This document shows, piece after piece, positions 35,247 to 47,157 of a stretch of DNA of 64,000 bases. The notes beneath the pieces are model-generated. The model was not told the origin of the DNA. It searched no databases and saw only the letters and a program-made list of their open reading frames with translations. The position numbers and the translations under genes were made by a program. Origin of the DNA: Eutypa lata (lineage: Eukaryota; Ascomycota; Sordariomycetes; Xylariales; Diatrypaceae); contig JAKULF010000005.1 of the NCBI GenBank assembly GCA_022661535.1, positions 2,170,001 through 2,234,000 on the forward strand, written 5' to 3'. Positions within the stretch are counted from its first letter, which is position 1. Each line of letters begins with the position of its first letter.

Positions 35247-38200
35247 TGCGCCTGTCACTTTTTCTCCTCGTCAATGGTTTATTTTGAATTTAGCATCATG
35301 GTTTTGGCGCCTAAGGTTATCCGTTGAAATTTCTACGGGGCTCCTCTCGGGGTCTATCTGGGCATGAAGCATAGGGAGCAAGTCGGTGGTTCAGGGCACG
35401 AATCAAAATTTTTTAAGTCTTTTACGTTTTCACGAGGTATCATCTGTTAGCATTTGGATGGACGGTGTATCTGGTCAAACAAAACAAAACAAATACTCTC
35501 AAGGCGTTGCAAAGGGAAAAAACCGGTCTGGACTGGCTATTGAGCCTCCTTGAGACTTGAGACTTTTTATTATTGTTATTTACTTGGGGTACTCAGTCAT
35601 GAAGGCGCTACTACAGATACCAGGCAGTTTTCGAGATTGAATTCGATATTTGATCACTTATCTTTTTGAGAGTCATGAATGCTGTGCTGCCCTTTTGGTG
35701 AAACCTCCCAACTACATACGTATTCGGGTGCGTTCGATACAAGATACGTGCATGTGAAACCGACTTGTGTTAATGCTTAATTAAGCCTCGCCCTTTTTAT
35801 GGGATTGGGCAACGTCTAACTAATAAACCATCGAGGCTTCTTTTCGTTCGCTTTCATTTGTAACAGGGGTAGCCTAACGAGTCAATCTAACCCCTGGACC
35901 GTTGATCAAAACCAGCTGATACCAACCTCGGCAAGAGGGGTCAAGTCGAACATCTAGGTACATGTATGAGTTCACACAGCGCGAGGCAACCTGAACCTAT
36001 GTCTTTACTCACATGTGTGTTTCGTTTTGCTAATCTACAAAGAGCCGCCACTAGATCTAAGTATTGAAAGATCTGTGATGGCTCGGGTCTGTCCGGAACC
36101 GATTAGCATACGGCGGACACAGATAGGACTAGTTAGTAGGCGAGGCTAGATGCGTACGTATGTAGGGATCTGTATTGGGTATCCGTTGAACACTAGTTGG
36201 TGGGACAGCGAAGACACAAAACAAATAGATCTTCAAATAATATGTATATCGTCCTACAAATGTTGAAGGGAACTATTATTTATAATGATCTTGACTGTCG
36301 GGAGGGATGCTTTGATATTTAATATACTTATTTGGGGTGTGAGATTGCTTTTCCTTCCCCTGTAGCTCTATATCGCAATTCCTATTTGCACATTCCCTAC
36401 CCTTACTATATAGTGTTAGTTAATTATGATCTTACCACCTAACTATCAGATGTAAGATGTAAGAACTATGTATACATATATGCGTAGAGGTAGTTATGGT
36501 GAATAAACCACTGGTTCGTTATGATTTAGAGGTTAGATTATACCTTGTAACTACTTGACTACTGTATCTAGAAGCTAATGGATGGAGGGGCAAATGGAGT
36601 CAGGAGATATGGGGGCACCCCTCCCCCGCAAAATCACAAGCTCGGCTCGCCGTCGGTAATGGGGATGCATGCTGGATGGGCGGACGGGCCCCACGCCTTT
36701 TTTACTACCGCGTCGACGTCACCGGCACGATTTGGAAGAAATCGAGAATCACGGGGAGCCGAGAGTAAACTGACAGGTGTATTCGTACTGGCAGACTTGA
36801 ACACAACGCGTTGCGTCCCTTTCGCTTTCACGTGTGAAAATGTTAGGATGTCTTTTTGTCTTCAGCCTCTACTCTAAATTTGGAGAGCTTCCCTACCGAC
36901 GTGCGTATATACATACATGAATATTTATTAGAGATGTTCGAGACGCCATCACATGTGTAGGATTATTCCGTTTGTTAACGTTCATTTTGATCAATCATGA
37001 TGATGCCGACCTCTTTCCTACCTTCCAATAACCAACCATCTGTCTATTTACTTCGTTGATCTTAGTTACGTAGTATGTAAGGGAGTGCCACCAAATCTAT
37101 GTGTGTATGTATGTATTGTACTGTACCTGGTGGTGGATCTACCTCCGGTTCGCCGAGGGAGTGGACTTCCCTCGTGGTGGAGATGTGATCCGGCAGACCG
37201 CGTCTTAAATTCTACTACATACATACTTGCCATTTTATACTGATGTAGTCTGGTTGTTATATGGTAAGTATGACAGGTAGTCCGGCCCAGAACGGGTTAC
37301 GTTATGTAAGTTTACTTCCGCTTCTGTCAATTCGGCTCTCTTTCGTCCAATCTCCTTCTATCCTGCGATTCCCCACACATGCCCATCAACGTACCTGACG
37401 TAGGTTACTGGCCATGTTTCGTCAACTAGTTTGCTCGTGTTGCTCGTTTCCAGCGCTGGTTCCTTTATTATCTATCATATGGCCATACACATGGGAAATT
37501 GTTTGAGCCGCGGGTGTTGTGCGATTCTCAGCCGTTGTCCTACTAGTTAGTTAGTAGGCGAGCTGGGTTCCGGGTCTGGGTCTACGTATTCTATGTATGT
37601 ATAAGTCTGGAGCTAGCCTAACTAGCTGATCCTCGGCCATTGTGTTGTTGGATGGATACTATTTTCCTGTTCGAGTCACTCACTCCCTTCCTTATTTCCT
37701 GGTACAGGTGTGGCCCGTTTGTCCTGGGTAGGTGAGCTGGTAATGCCAGTTACCCAGCTAGCTACATAGCTATTAGCTAGTTGCCGTCATGCTCGGCGTT
37801 GATCTTTCTCGGCGGGCTGGCTCGATTATATAGGGACCCTGATATCCCCTTCCCTTGTACCGAAGGAGTCACGAAAGTTCGCGACTTGCTTCTTATCCTT
37901 CCTTTGCTTCCGTTACTTGCCGCTGGCACTACTATTTATCACGTATAATATATATATACATATATACTCAAGATACCTGCATACGTCCTCTTACTTTTAA
38001 ACTGTTGTACGAGTCAGCAACAAATACATAGTGCCCAACCTGCTAGAATAAGCTTGTGCCAACTCAGGACCTTTACTCATACACGCTTGAGGCATTCATC
38101 TTCGGTTCCTTCCAGCACCTCTCAACCTCCAGAACTTTGGGCGTTGGGACCGTCCCTTGTTTAGGGATATAGGGGTCTGTTAGTTCGTGCTGCCTTGCGT

Positions 38201-38321
38201 GCGTGCTCAATTGCAACCTGTAGCATCGTAGATTCGCGTGTTGCCTTGGCTGCGTTTTGCCATCCTGTGAGGCGAGTGGAAGCTGCAAGAAGCGAGCCTG
38301 TAACCACAGCTTGAGTGAGCT
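35247..38321. other. Three-kilobase gap after sconB
   Basis: No supported coding gene. The sequence has many TATG/CATA-type words, several short (TA)n tracts (for example near 37945-37965) and GTATGTATGTAT near 37102-37115. A 99-codon frame at 36578-36877 has no features. The right end should contain the succinate/fumarate carrier promoter. A non-coding RNA is possible but cannot be shown. Confidence 0.45.
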
Positions 38322-39607
38322 ATGGCGACTAAGGTCGGTGGGAAGGATGGCAAAGGGCCGCCGTCGGCGGCAACCAACCTGATAGGTAAGTACGCTAGAG
38401 AATAAGCTCTATAGGACGGCCTCGAAACGCCCAAGCTTCACATATAATACCCTTCTGTGGACTGGCGACTGACGTATACCCTCTCGTGTAGCTGGTGGTG
38501 GAGCAGGTATGATGGAGGCGTTGGTGTGTCATCCCCTCGGTATGTATCCCCCTAACTTCGACTCATGTACGAGCAACACGAGATACCATAGCTAACCTGA
38601 GCCCCAACTCCGTCCTGGAACAACAGACACCATAAAAGTGCGAATGCAGCTATCACGACGGGCGCGGCAACCAGGCGCGCCAAAGCGCGGGTTCCTGAAG
38701 ACGGGGAGCGAGATCGTGCGGCGCGAGACGCCCCTGGGGCTCTACAAGGGGCTCGGCGCGGTCCTGACCGGCATCGTGCCGAAGATGGCGATCCGCTTCA
38801 CGTCGTTCGAGTCGTACAAGCAGCTCCTGGCGAACAAGGAGACGCGGACGGTGTCGGGGACGGGGACGTTCATGGCGGGGCTCGCGGCGGGCGTGACGGA
38901 GGCCGTCGCGGTCGTCACGCCCATGGAGGTGGTCAAGATCCGGCTGCAGGCCCAGCACCACAGCATGGCGGACCCGCTCGACATCCCCAAGTACCGCAAC
39001 GCGGCGCACGCCGCCTACACCGTGGTCAAGGAGGAGGGCGTCGGCGCCCTCTACCGCGGCGTCTCCCTCACCGCCCTGCGCCAGGGCAGCAACCAGGCCG
39101 TCAACTTCACCGCCTACACGTACTTCAAGGAGGCGCTGGTCCGCTGGCAGGGCGGCGCCCGCGAGGGCGAGGGCAAGACCGCCCTCCCCGGCTGGCAGAC
39201 CACCCTCATTGGCTTGGTGAGCGGCGCCATGGGGCCCCTGAGCAATGCCCCCATCGATACGATCAAGACGCGCTTGCAGAAGACGCCCGCGGAAGAGGGC
39301 GTGAGTGCGTTTAAGAGGATCAGTGCTATCGCGGCTGATATGTTTAAGTGAGTTTTTCCCCTTCTTGTCTTGTCCCGGCTCTTTTTCCATTACATGGTTT
39401 ATGACTACAGTTTTGCTAATCGCGGCCTTTTCGTGGCTGTACGCATATAGGCAAGAAGGATTCCACGCATTCTACAAGGGCATCACGCCACGGATTATGC
39501 GTGTCGCACCAGGCCAGGCCGTCACGTTCACTGTTTACGAGTTCCTGAAGGAGAAGCTTGAGAAGAGTGGCCCGAGCATATGGACCGGTAGCAAGTACGA
39601 GGAGTAG
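38322..39607 (+). CDS. sfc1: Mitochondrial succinate/fumarate carrier
   Basis: Four exons (38322-38385, 38492-38539, 38627-39347, 39451-39607) give 329 aa, the usual length for a mitochondrial carrier. All three SLC25 signatures are present: HPLDTIKVRMQ (split by intron 2), TPMEVVKIRLQ and APIDTIKTRLQ. The segments AIRFTSFESYKQLLA, LRQGSNQAVNFTAY and GITPRIMRVAPGQAVTF match the Sfc1/Acr1 group. This carrier exchanges cytosolic succinate for mitochondrial fumarate in the inner membrane, linking the glyoxylate cycle to gluconeogenesis during growth on acetate, ethanol or fatty acids. Small 5' exons are usual for this family. The coding region is markedly G+C-rich, unlike the flanking gap. Confidence 0.93.
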
Positions 39608-39912
39608 AGGACGGGGGGGGGGGGGGGATGCATGGCATATAGGAGTTGGAAGAGGGTGATCAGGCCAATAGGCACTCAATTTAGTAACATCTGTTCATAA
39701 TCTGCATTCTACGTCTGGCGAGATTGCCGAGTATCATCTTAATGCATTGTATTTTGCATCGCTTTGCTTCGCGTTGCACAAAAGCAAGCCCCCCTTTTTG
39801 ATCTAACATACGTAGACAATGTAGGCAAATATGGCATATCGCTCTACGACAAACCAACTACCATCACCAGTGATATGTACCTAGGTATATATATATATAT
39901 ATACGTCCTTGT
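39608..39912. other. Short tail-to-tail spacer with simple repeats
   Basis: Holds a run of 15 G (39613-39627) just after the carrier stop and a (TA)n tract at about 39885-39901, just before the twinfilin stop. Both genes end here, so it carries two overlapping 3' regions. Confidence 0.6.
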
Positions 39913-41000
39913 CTACCGACCGGGCCTCTTGGGGCGCTTGAAAGCTGTCTTGACCTCAGCGCGGGGATGCAATTCCGACAGGACTAAGTCCTCGGTGATC
40001 TCGTTAGGCTCCTCGACCTCAAACCGCTTCTCGATCTTGAGGCCAGCCTCCGTCTCGGCCACTGTCAGAACCGCCCGCTTCATGAGCGGATACATCATGC
40101 GGTACTTGATCTCCTTCCCGGCGACGGCGGGACACGTGTAGAAGAAGAGCACCGGGCTGCTCTCTGCCCCGTCGTGCGTGTGAGTGTACTTGAAGAACGT
40201 GAAGCGCGGTTCGGTTGTCGGGATCGCCTGCACGAGCTCCGCTATCGAGGACGGCGTCGATGAGTCCTTCACAAGCTCCACGGTCTCGGAATCGCGGTTG
40301 ATTTTCTGTGTTTACAAAAGCTTCCGTCAGTCCAGACTCTTAATTTCCCTCTTGGGCTATTGTTTGTACTTACCAGAATGACGATACCCCTCCCCTCGCC
40401 CCGCGAGAGCTCGCTCAGCGAGACTAACGCGTCGGTGGCGATGGGCATGTTCATGGTCTTGCTAAGGTGGATCTCCCGGATTCCCGTGCCGGCACCGGCC
40501 TCGGCCTCGGCCCGCTTGACCTCGCCAAGGGTGCGCTCCTCCTCGGTGAGCGGAGCATCGATAGCGGCGTGGCGGTCGTGGCGCTCGAAGCCGGCAGGGC
40601 TCAGCTCTTCGGCCGTCGTCGCGAAGATGGTCTCGCGGAAGTGCTCCGACCCCAGCTCGCGCGTCAGCGTCAGCCGCGTCGAAGCGAACAGCATCTTCTG
40701 CCGCACCTTGGCCGTGTCGGGCACGTACGTGACGACTATAAGGCGCGGTGCATCCTTGCTGCCACCCTCGCCGCCATTGTATCGTCGTAGTATTATGTAC
40801 AGGGCCTCGTCCGGCTTCAGGCGCGGCTGCAGCTGCTGCTCGAGGTTCTGGGCGAAGTTGGAGGAGGTGCTCGGGAGCGTCGTCACGGGCGCTAGGGTCT
40901 CGTTGGATATGGTGATCAGGAGTCCAAATATCGAGGTGTCGGCTAGGAGGAGGTTGAACTGGGAGATAAGCTCCTGGGAGGCTGAGATCCCGGACTGCAT
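39913..41000 (-). CDS. Twinfilin, actin monomer-binding and capping protein
   Basis: Two exons on the minus strand, 41000-40374 and 40305-39913, with a 68-base GTAAGT...ACACAG intron, give 339 aa. The protein opens with MQSGISASQELISQFNLLL and contains two ADF-homology domains, about residues 5-145 and 180-315. Typical strands include EALYIILRRYN, RLIVVTYVPDTAKVRQKMLFAST and, in the second domain, RFTFFKYTHTH with KYRMMYPLMKR. The basic C-terminal tail (KTAFKRPKRPGR) is the conserved twinfilin tail that contacts capping protein or phosphoinositides. Twinfilin sequesters ADP-actin and caps filament ends in cortical patches. Length, domain order and tail all agree with the family. Confidence 0.92.
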
Positions 41001-42839
41001 CCTGGATACCTAAATGAAAGAGAGAGCTGCTAGTGAGGGGCTAGTGAGGGGTGATGAATGAGAGCTGCTCTTGGTGCGATAGAATAGAGAGATAAGTTGG
41101 AGTGGTTGTCGAGATAGGGAGCTCGGGATTTCTCAAAACACCTAGTTTCCCTATAAATAAGTAATAGACAACTTGTATCATAAAGCAGATGATTTAGCCT
41201 GGCTTTGTTGGCATCGATGCTGTCGTAACCCCTTTGACAGCACAGCTCCCTTCCTTAGGTTGGTTGAAAGTAGGTATGTAGATACCTAATGCCCCGCTAT
41301 ACGCTCCCCCGCCTTGGTCTCTCGAGTTTCCTTCAGTTAGTGGGCTGAGTGACGCGTTGCGGGGCTCTCACTGTACTGAAATCGTATCATTGCGCGATAC
41401 TAAAGTACTTACAGCTTCCCTTACGAGCATATTATTTCAATAACTACGTAAGCACGGAAATTGCCATTAGGCATCGCTTTACCAGATATAACTATTTGTA
41501 GGGGACAACTCTTCGAATTACACGATGCAACACGCGTAGGACGTCCCACTCACGAGAGAACCTTAGGCAACTCTAAACCGACGTCGAGTCTCATCTGGAC
41601 ATGCCTATGTATCTCTCTGCTTACATATTTCTTTTGGTAGGCATCATCCGGATGTCCCTGTCGTTTATCAGGAGATACTGGGAGTCTAGTTTTAATCATT
41701 GAATCAACCATGGCTACATGGTCTCTTAGCATAGAACCGCACATGAGCAACGAATGATGACTATCTATCTGAGGTCGAAGACAATGCACTCGAGATAATA
41801 ACCAACTGAATTCTTTTCACATAGGAAGACATCGCATTAGACCAAGAATTGTTACAATGAATCATATTCGTGGTTATTCTCAATATACTACCATTTGAGC
41901 CTCTTGATGTCCATTTCCTCGTATTCCTCTATCGTTCCCTAGACCCTAGTATAGGAGAGTTCTGGTCTTATAACTTGGACTGATCTGTTCCGTAGCCCGG
42001 CAATAATATCGAAAAAGGGAGCGCGCTCCGTCCTGTGTCACTTCGTGGGAATACCCGTCTTGACAGCGCTTCATGGGAGTATATCGCGATAATGCCCCAT
42101 TTAAGGATCAAATACCAAAATACATAGTCCCTGGATTGCTCGCTTGAAATACGAGTCCTACGGGTATTGAAAGTTGGTATCGTCAAGTTACAACTTACAT
42201 AATAACAGCCTCATTAAGATTACTTCTAAAATACGTTGAAGCATTCCCAGCTATAATCCTCCAGGGCATCATACGTTGTTGCATAGCTAAGCAAGTCTTG
42301 CGATTAGATTGTTGGTAAGTATCGGTGTCGACATCTCAACATCAATTGACCTATTTCCAACATTGTTGTGATTGTATGCTAGCTTCCCAGGAATGATTGA
42401 TACTGGATATACCAAGAATAGGTAGTCTGGTATTCCCAACGGGTTTCGGAAGAGGCCTTACTTAGCGAGTGGGAAATCTACCGAAAAGGTAAGGCCCGCG
42501 ATACCACCCTGCAAGGGCGGAAAAATTGCGTGCGGCTACGCGGTTGCGGCAATCCGTAGGTATCATCGCGTCGCTCTTCCTGGTTCCAGAATCTTGGCGT
42601 ATCCCACCTTCGCCCCGAACCCTGCATGAAAGATGCCCTATATGATGGGGAATATTTCCGCTAAGGGAAGCTGGCACTCCTAGTATCGTGCTGCGATAGC
42701 AAGGGTGGGTGAGCACGATACGAGATGGCACGAGATCCGAAGGGTATATGAAGTTGTCCTGGCGCCTAAGTCATGATGGACAAGTGACTGCCTAACTTTA
42801 CGGACCTAATTGAATCACAGTTGTCCTGAAAGAAAAAAG
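41001..42839. other. Intergenic, 1.8 kb
   Basis: Divergent spacer between twinfilin and the protease. Pyrimidine-rich close to each gene; otherwise no repeat, RNA or ORF with support. Confidence 0.45.
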
Positions 42840-44472
42840 ATGCTGTCTATTGCGAGACTCGCTTTGGTTGTAGGCGCGGCCGTGGGGGCTCTGGCTGTGC
42901 CTACGACGAATCTCCCATCCGTGGCCAGCCAGGAGGGACGTATTATTCCCGGCAAATGGATCGTCAGCCTCAAGCCTGGCCTAGCGAAGCGAGAAATCGA
43001 CGATCATCTCGGATGGGTTGACGTGCTGCACAAGCGGAGCCTGTCCCGCCGCGACTCCGTCGGCATTGAGAGGACCTTTAGCATCGGCAAGTTCCAAGCC
43101 TACGTCGGCGAGCTCGACGACGACATCGTGGCCGAGATCGGAGCTAAGGCCGAGGTGAGAAATATCACAATGATAACCATAACGAACTGCGCATCGTTCC
43201 CTGGTCGCAATGTTAGCTAATTACGATTGGGGTTACCGTCTAGGTCGCTGCGGTTGAGCCAGACCGCGAAGCCACCCTCCTCGGCCTCATCGAGATGGAC
43301 GACGAGCCGTGGGGCCTCGGCAGCATCTCTTCGCGCACGCAGATGGAGACGACCGACATTGATCATCAGACGTATGTGTACGACGACAGTGCCGGTGCCG
43401 GCACCTTCGCGTATATGCTAGACACGGGGATCCGCATCACACACGAGGGTTTTGAGGGGCGCGCCATCCGTGGCTACAACGGTAAGCAATCCTCATAGTT
43501 ACTTTTCTCTCCTTTGTGGCTGGCTTCAGTGCTTAAAGTTACTGAAAGGGCATATTCGGGAGCAAAAAACTCCCGAGTAATACCCACACCTCGCTAAGAT
43601 ACCTATGAAGTAGTAATTGCTAACTCCCGATGTTGCAGTGTGGCCCGAGGTGCCCTTCGACGACGACATGGGTCACGGCACCCACACGGCCGGCACGGTC
43701 GGCTCCGCGCGCTTCGGTGTTGCTAAGAAGTGCACTATCATCGATGTGAAGACGGCGAGGAGCGTCTACAGTACCGCTGCGAAGATGATTGAGGCCCTCG
43801 AGTGGGTGGGCCAGAACGCTACTGGTATTGAGGGCAGAGCGGCGAAGTCTGTCGTTAGCATGTCGTTAGGTGAGTTATTTCATAGGCTGTTGTCTTGTTA
43901 CGATCCCCTACGAATATTTCTCATGAGACTAATCCGCTTCTTCCTTTTCCTTAAGCCGTGCCTACTTCGGAGGCCTTGAATGCTGCTGTGGCTGCTTTGA
44001 CGGATCTTGGCGTCTTGGTCGTTGTTGGGGCGGGCAACGATGGAAAGGATGCTTCTACTAGATCGCCTGCCAGTAAGTAATCTCCAATTCGCTTATTTGT
44101 CCCCTCCCCTTGCCTTCTCTCTAACCCGGGCCAGGTGCTCCTGAGGCACTCACGGTGGGCGCTATTGCTATCAACAACACGAAACCAGACTGGAGCAACT
44201 TTGGGCCTCTGGTCGATGTCTTTGCTCCCGGTGTAGAGGTCAGGTCTACGTCGATATACCAAGATGGCACCGAACTGCTCTCGGGAACTTCTATGTCAAC
44301 GCCCCATGTCGCAGGCCTTGCCCTCTACCTTAAGGGACTGGAGGGGGCTGCACTTGACGCGCCAGCCGCAATCGCAGCAAGGATCAAGGAACTGGCGACG
44401 GAGGGTGCAATCGTCGACCCTGGAACTGGGAGCCCAAATCTCGTGGCTTACAACGGGAATGGCCGTCGCTAG
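42840..44472 (+). CDS. Secreted subtilisin-like serine protease (S8, proteinase K type)
   Basis: Five exons (42840-43154, 43244-43481, 43639-43869, 43956-44072, 44135-44472) give 412 aa. A signal peptide (about 1-19) precedes an I9-type inhibitor propeptide (about 35-115, with IIPGKWIVSLK and a VAAVEPD end). The catalytic triad is intact: Asp165 in YMLDTG, His197 in GHGTH and Ser353 in GTSMSTPHVAG. The oxyanion Asn lies in VVVGAGNDG. The mature domain is of oryzin/proteinase K type; these extracellular endopeptidases serve nutrition. The loop between Asp and His is short compared with typical family members. The gene is tail-to-tail with the DUF2264 gene, 169 bases apart. The splice model restores frame at every junction. 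Confidence 0.92.
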
Positions 44473-44641
44473 TCGATGTCGGTAAAGGGGAGGGTTGAAA
44501 AGGAGGCTCGCATGTTGGAGAAATAGTATAATAATCACTTCTTTCTAATAAAGCAAAGAACTAGCTACTGACGACTGAATTTTTGTCTCATGGCTTCAAT
44601 CTTGCTAGTCACTACTCTATACGAGTAAGGACAGCATGTGC

Positions 44642-46769
44642 CTAATCTCTAGCCTCCAAAATGTCAACATCGAACCCCATAGGAGCATCTTGCCACATCA
44701 TACAGATCACATCAATGTCATTCCGGGCTGTTTGAGTAGCAAATATGCCCGTCGCAAAAACTACTAACTGCTCATCTTGGTCCCCTTTTGTTTGCCAATC
44801 TACCTCGTGCCGTATCGATGGCAGTAAAGTCCGCTGAGCCATTAGATTGGTATTTGGATCTGGTTTCAGTATAACGCTTTCTCCAGTGAGACTGATTGTT
44901 CTCTGCTTCCGTCCTAGTTCCTTGCTGAAGGATTCAGAGAGATCAACAACGCCGACGGCACCAGCTTCCGATATGACTAAGCCACTGCGTTTATCCTTAG
45001 CCCACCCCTGAGCACGTTCGCTTATTAGGTCAGAGATAGACCCACAAGGCAGCTCGAAAATGGAATCCCCTTTGTTTGTCTGGGAAGATATTGCAAAGCC
45101 GCTGTCGAGTACTTGAAGTCGAGTTTTTGCTTTGTTCATGATTTGGTGGACTCTTATATGCCATCCAGGCGAATCCGCAAGTGGTGACACGAGCACTGTT
45201 CTCACCTGCACATCAAGGTTTTTCCAAGGTCTCCAATAGCTTTCCAGGATGGGGATGTTCACTCCTCCACGTTTCAGATCATTAAATTCAACATGGGATG
45301 GATCCCAGTGGACTTGCCACGTTTCCCCATCATCATGGGTCATCGCTAGCGTGCTATCAGGTGCCAACTGACTGAGAGAGGTACCTGTCGGGACGCTGAA
45401 GCCAAATGCAGATGAATAGGCCAGCTTTCCATACTTTGCTTCTCGACCCTTGAACAATTTTGATGTTGATTGGCCTGATGATAGGAGAAAATGATGCTCC
45501 CACGTATTGCACAACATCTGCTTTGGTGCACGCACTACCTCTACTATGGCGAGATCCGGTCGGGACAGCACATACATGGGATACGGTATCTCTTCGCTCC
45601 GCCAAAAAGGGTGGTCATTCTCGATGCCAGCCACGATGAAGGACTTCAGGCACCAGTAGACTGATTGCGGGGAGTTATAGTCTTCGGCCATATACATATT
45701 GGGATACGTGAACCCAATGTTCAAGGTCCCATCTGTGTTGAATATATATGGCTTGTTTGTCCACCACCTCAGGTGTCGCAGAAGTAGCCCCTTAATAACC
45801 CCTATTTGGTCCACCGGGGGTGGGAGACGGATATATGCGGCGCCAGCGGCTGACCAAAATGCTGCCATGGCAAAGCGGTAGGTTAGGCTGCGACCAAATG
45901 GAATGGCTGCACCTATCATCGAATATTAGAAGAAGGTATACAAGCCATCTAGGACTTTACCCACCGTCCGAATTGAAGTATCGCCAGAATCCCTTGGCAA
46001 AGTCTCTCGCCTGTCGCTTGTACTTCTCGACCCGTTGCTGGTCGTCACTCCTAACTATTCGAACATACAAAAGCTGTGCGAATTGGATCGCGAAGCTTCC
46101 CGAGTAGTAATCGGCTTGCTTCCGTTCGTCTCCCCAAACTCCATCGCTAGACCAGCCATCACCGATATAGAATGAGTCAAGGGTTGCGAGGTCTTTCTCG
46201 ATGATAGGTCGCAATTCATCAGGCGGAACACCCAATGTTCGGGATAACGCCAGATTGACAAAAACACGGAACCATAGCCAGTTGTTCTGTGGCATTTCTC
46301 TTGTGTTGATTTGGCGTAGCCAACTCACCAAGTTGCGTCTCGCTGCCTCATCATTGGCAAAGCCGAATTCTTGAGGCGAGACCAGGAGTGCATACGCGAT
46401 TGACTCCATCTCCACCATCCGCTGGTCGAAATCACTAATATCTCCCCAGTATTCGTCATGATTGGGATCCGTGCCATTCTTTAGGCCAATCACCCACGAT
46501 TCTAAATTGATGTGTGAAGAATCTAATATACCGAGCGATCCTGAAGATTGCATTCTTAGCAAGTCCGCAACTATCCACAAGGGCCGGGCAAAGCCTTCGA
46601 GCTGTGCCGCAGTTTCACTGAACCCCGCAGCTGTTCCTGTCGCCAGCTTGATCCGAGCATATCCAGGGGACTTGTAATGTTCCAGCGGTCTAATAAGTCC
46701 CAACCCAGCACGAATGAGGTCGTGCCTGGTTCGAAATCCGTTATCAGAAAAACTTTGAAGTGACGGCAT
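44642..46769 (-). CDS. DUF2264 protein, predicted cytosolic partner in uronate oligosaccharide use
   Basis: Two exons on the minus strand, 46769-45965 and 45912-44642, with a 52-base intron, give 691 aa. The donor that keeps the reading frame is GTGGGT at 45964; the GTAAAG four bases on leaves the wrong phase. The junction then reads [16 protein letters not shown], the most conserved block of the family. Other family blocks are [14 protein letters not shown] (about 168-181) and GDGWSSDG (about 208-215). The N-terminal half is all-helical (toroid-like), the C-terminal half rich in beta strands, a plan like that of some polysaccharide lyases. No member's activity is known to me. There is no signal peptide. 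The next gene is an MFS transporter on the same strand. Confidence 0.88.
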
Positions 46770-47157
46770 CTTGGACTAGGGATGCAAGACGATAGTTGTG
46801 GGCACAACTGAGTCGTTGGGTCTTTAATTAAATAATGACGCGCTCTAAGGTATTTATACTGCAATCCTTATGTCGGCCTTCGGCATAATAACACTGCGAG
46901 TTAAGGGATATGGAGAAGACTGTTGTCCCCCCCAAAGGAGGGGAAATTTATACTCGCACTTAGACGAACCGTATGATCTTCAAGACATATTACTACGACT
47001 TACAGGCAAGCTTCTCTAGAAGCTTTCATTATGACCGCATTATAGACACAGGGTTTTATTATGAAATCCTTATATATTGATAAATACTACTGTCCGCTTC
47101 TACTGCAATATATGAACGCATTATCATATATTTATCTGGGGGCCCTTCCTATGTTAT
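46770..47157. other. Spacer between DUF2264 and transporter genes
   Basis: 388 bases, AT-rich, with a short CCCCCCAAAGGAGGGG inverted tract at about 46928-46943. It should hold the transporter 3' end and the DUF2264 promoter. Confidence 0.5.

Noticed and set aside
37668..37680. GTTCGAGTC resembling a tRNA B box
   Set aside because: No matching A box, acceptor stem or anticodon arm at the right distance.
38653..39390. 245-codon minus-strand frame opposite the succinate/fumarate carrier
   Set aside because: Antisense shadow of a G+C-rich exon; the plus strand encodes a clear carrier with all three signatures.
40360..41013. 217-codon plus-strand frame opposite twinfilin
   Set aside because: Antisense to a recognised gene, with a Ser/Arg-rich translation and no domain.
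42840..46769. Treating the subtilisin-like protease as part of the GH88/DUF2264/transporter cluster
   Set aside because: It is tail-to-tail with DUF2264, secreted, and of a different substrate class; adjacency alone is not enough.
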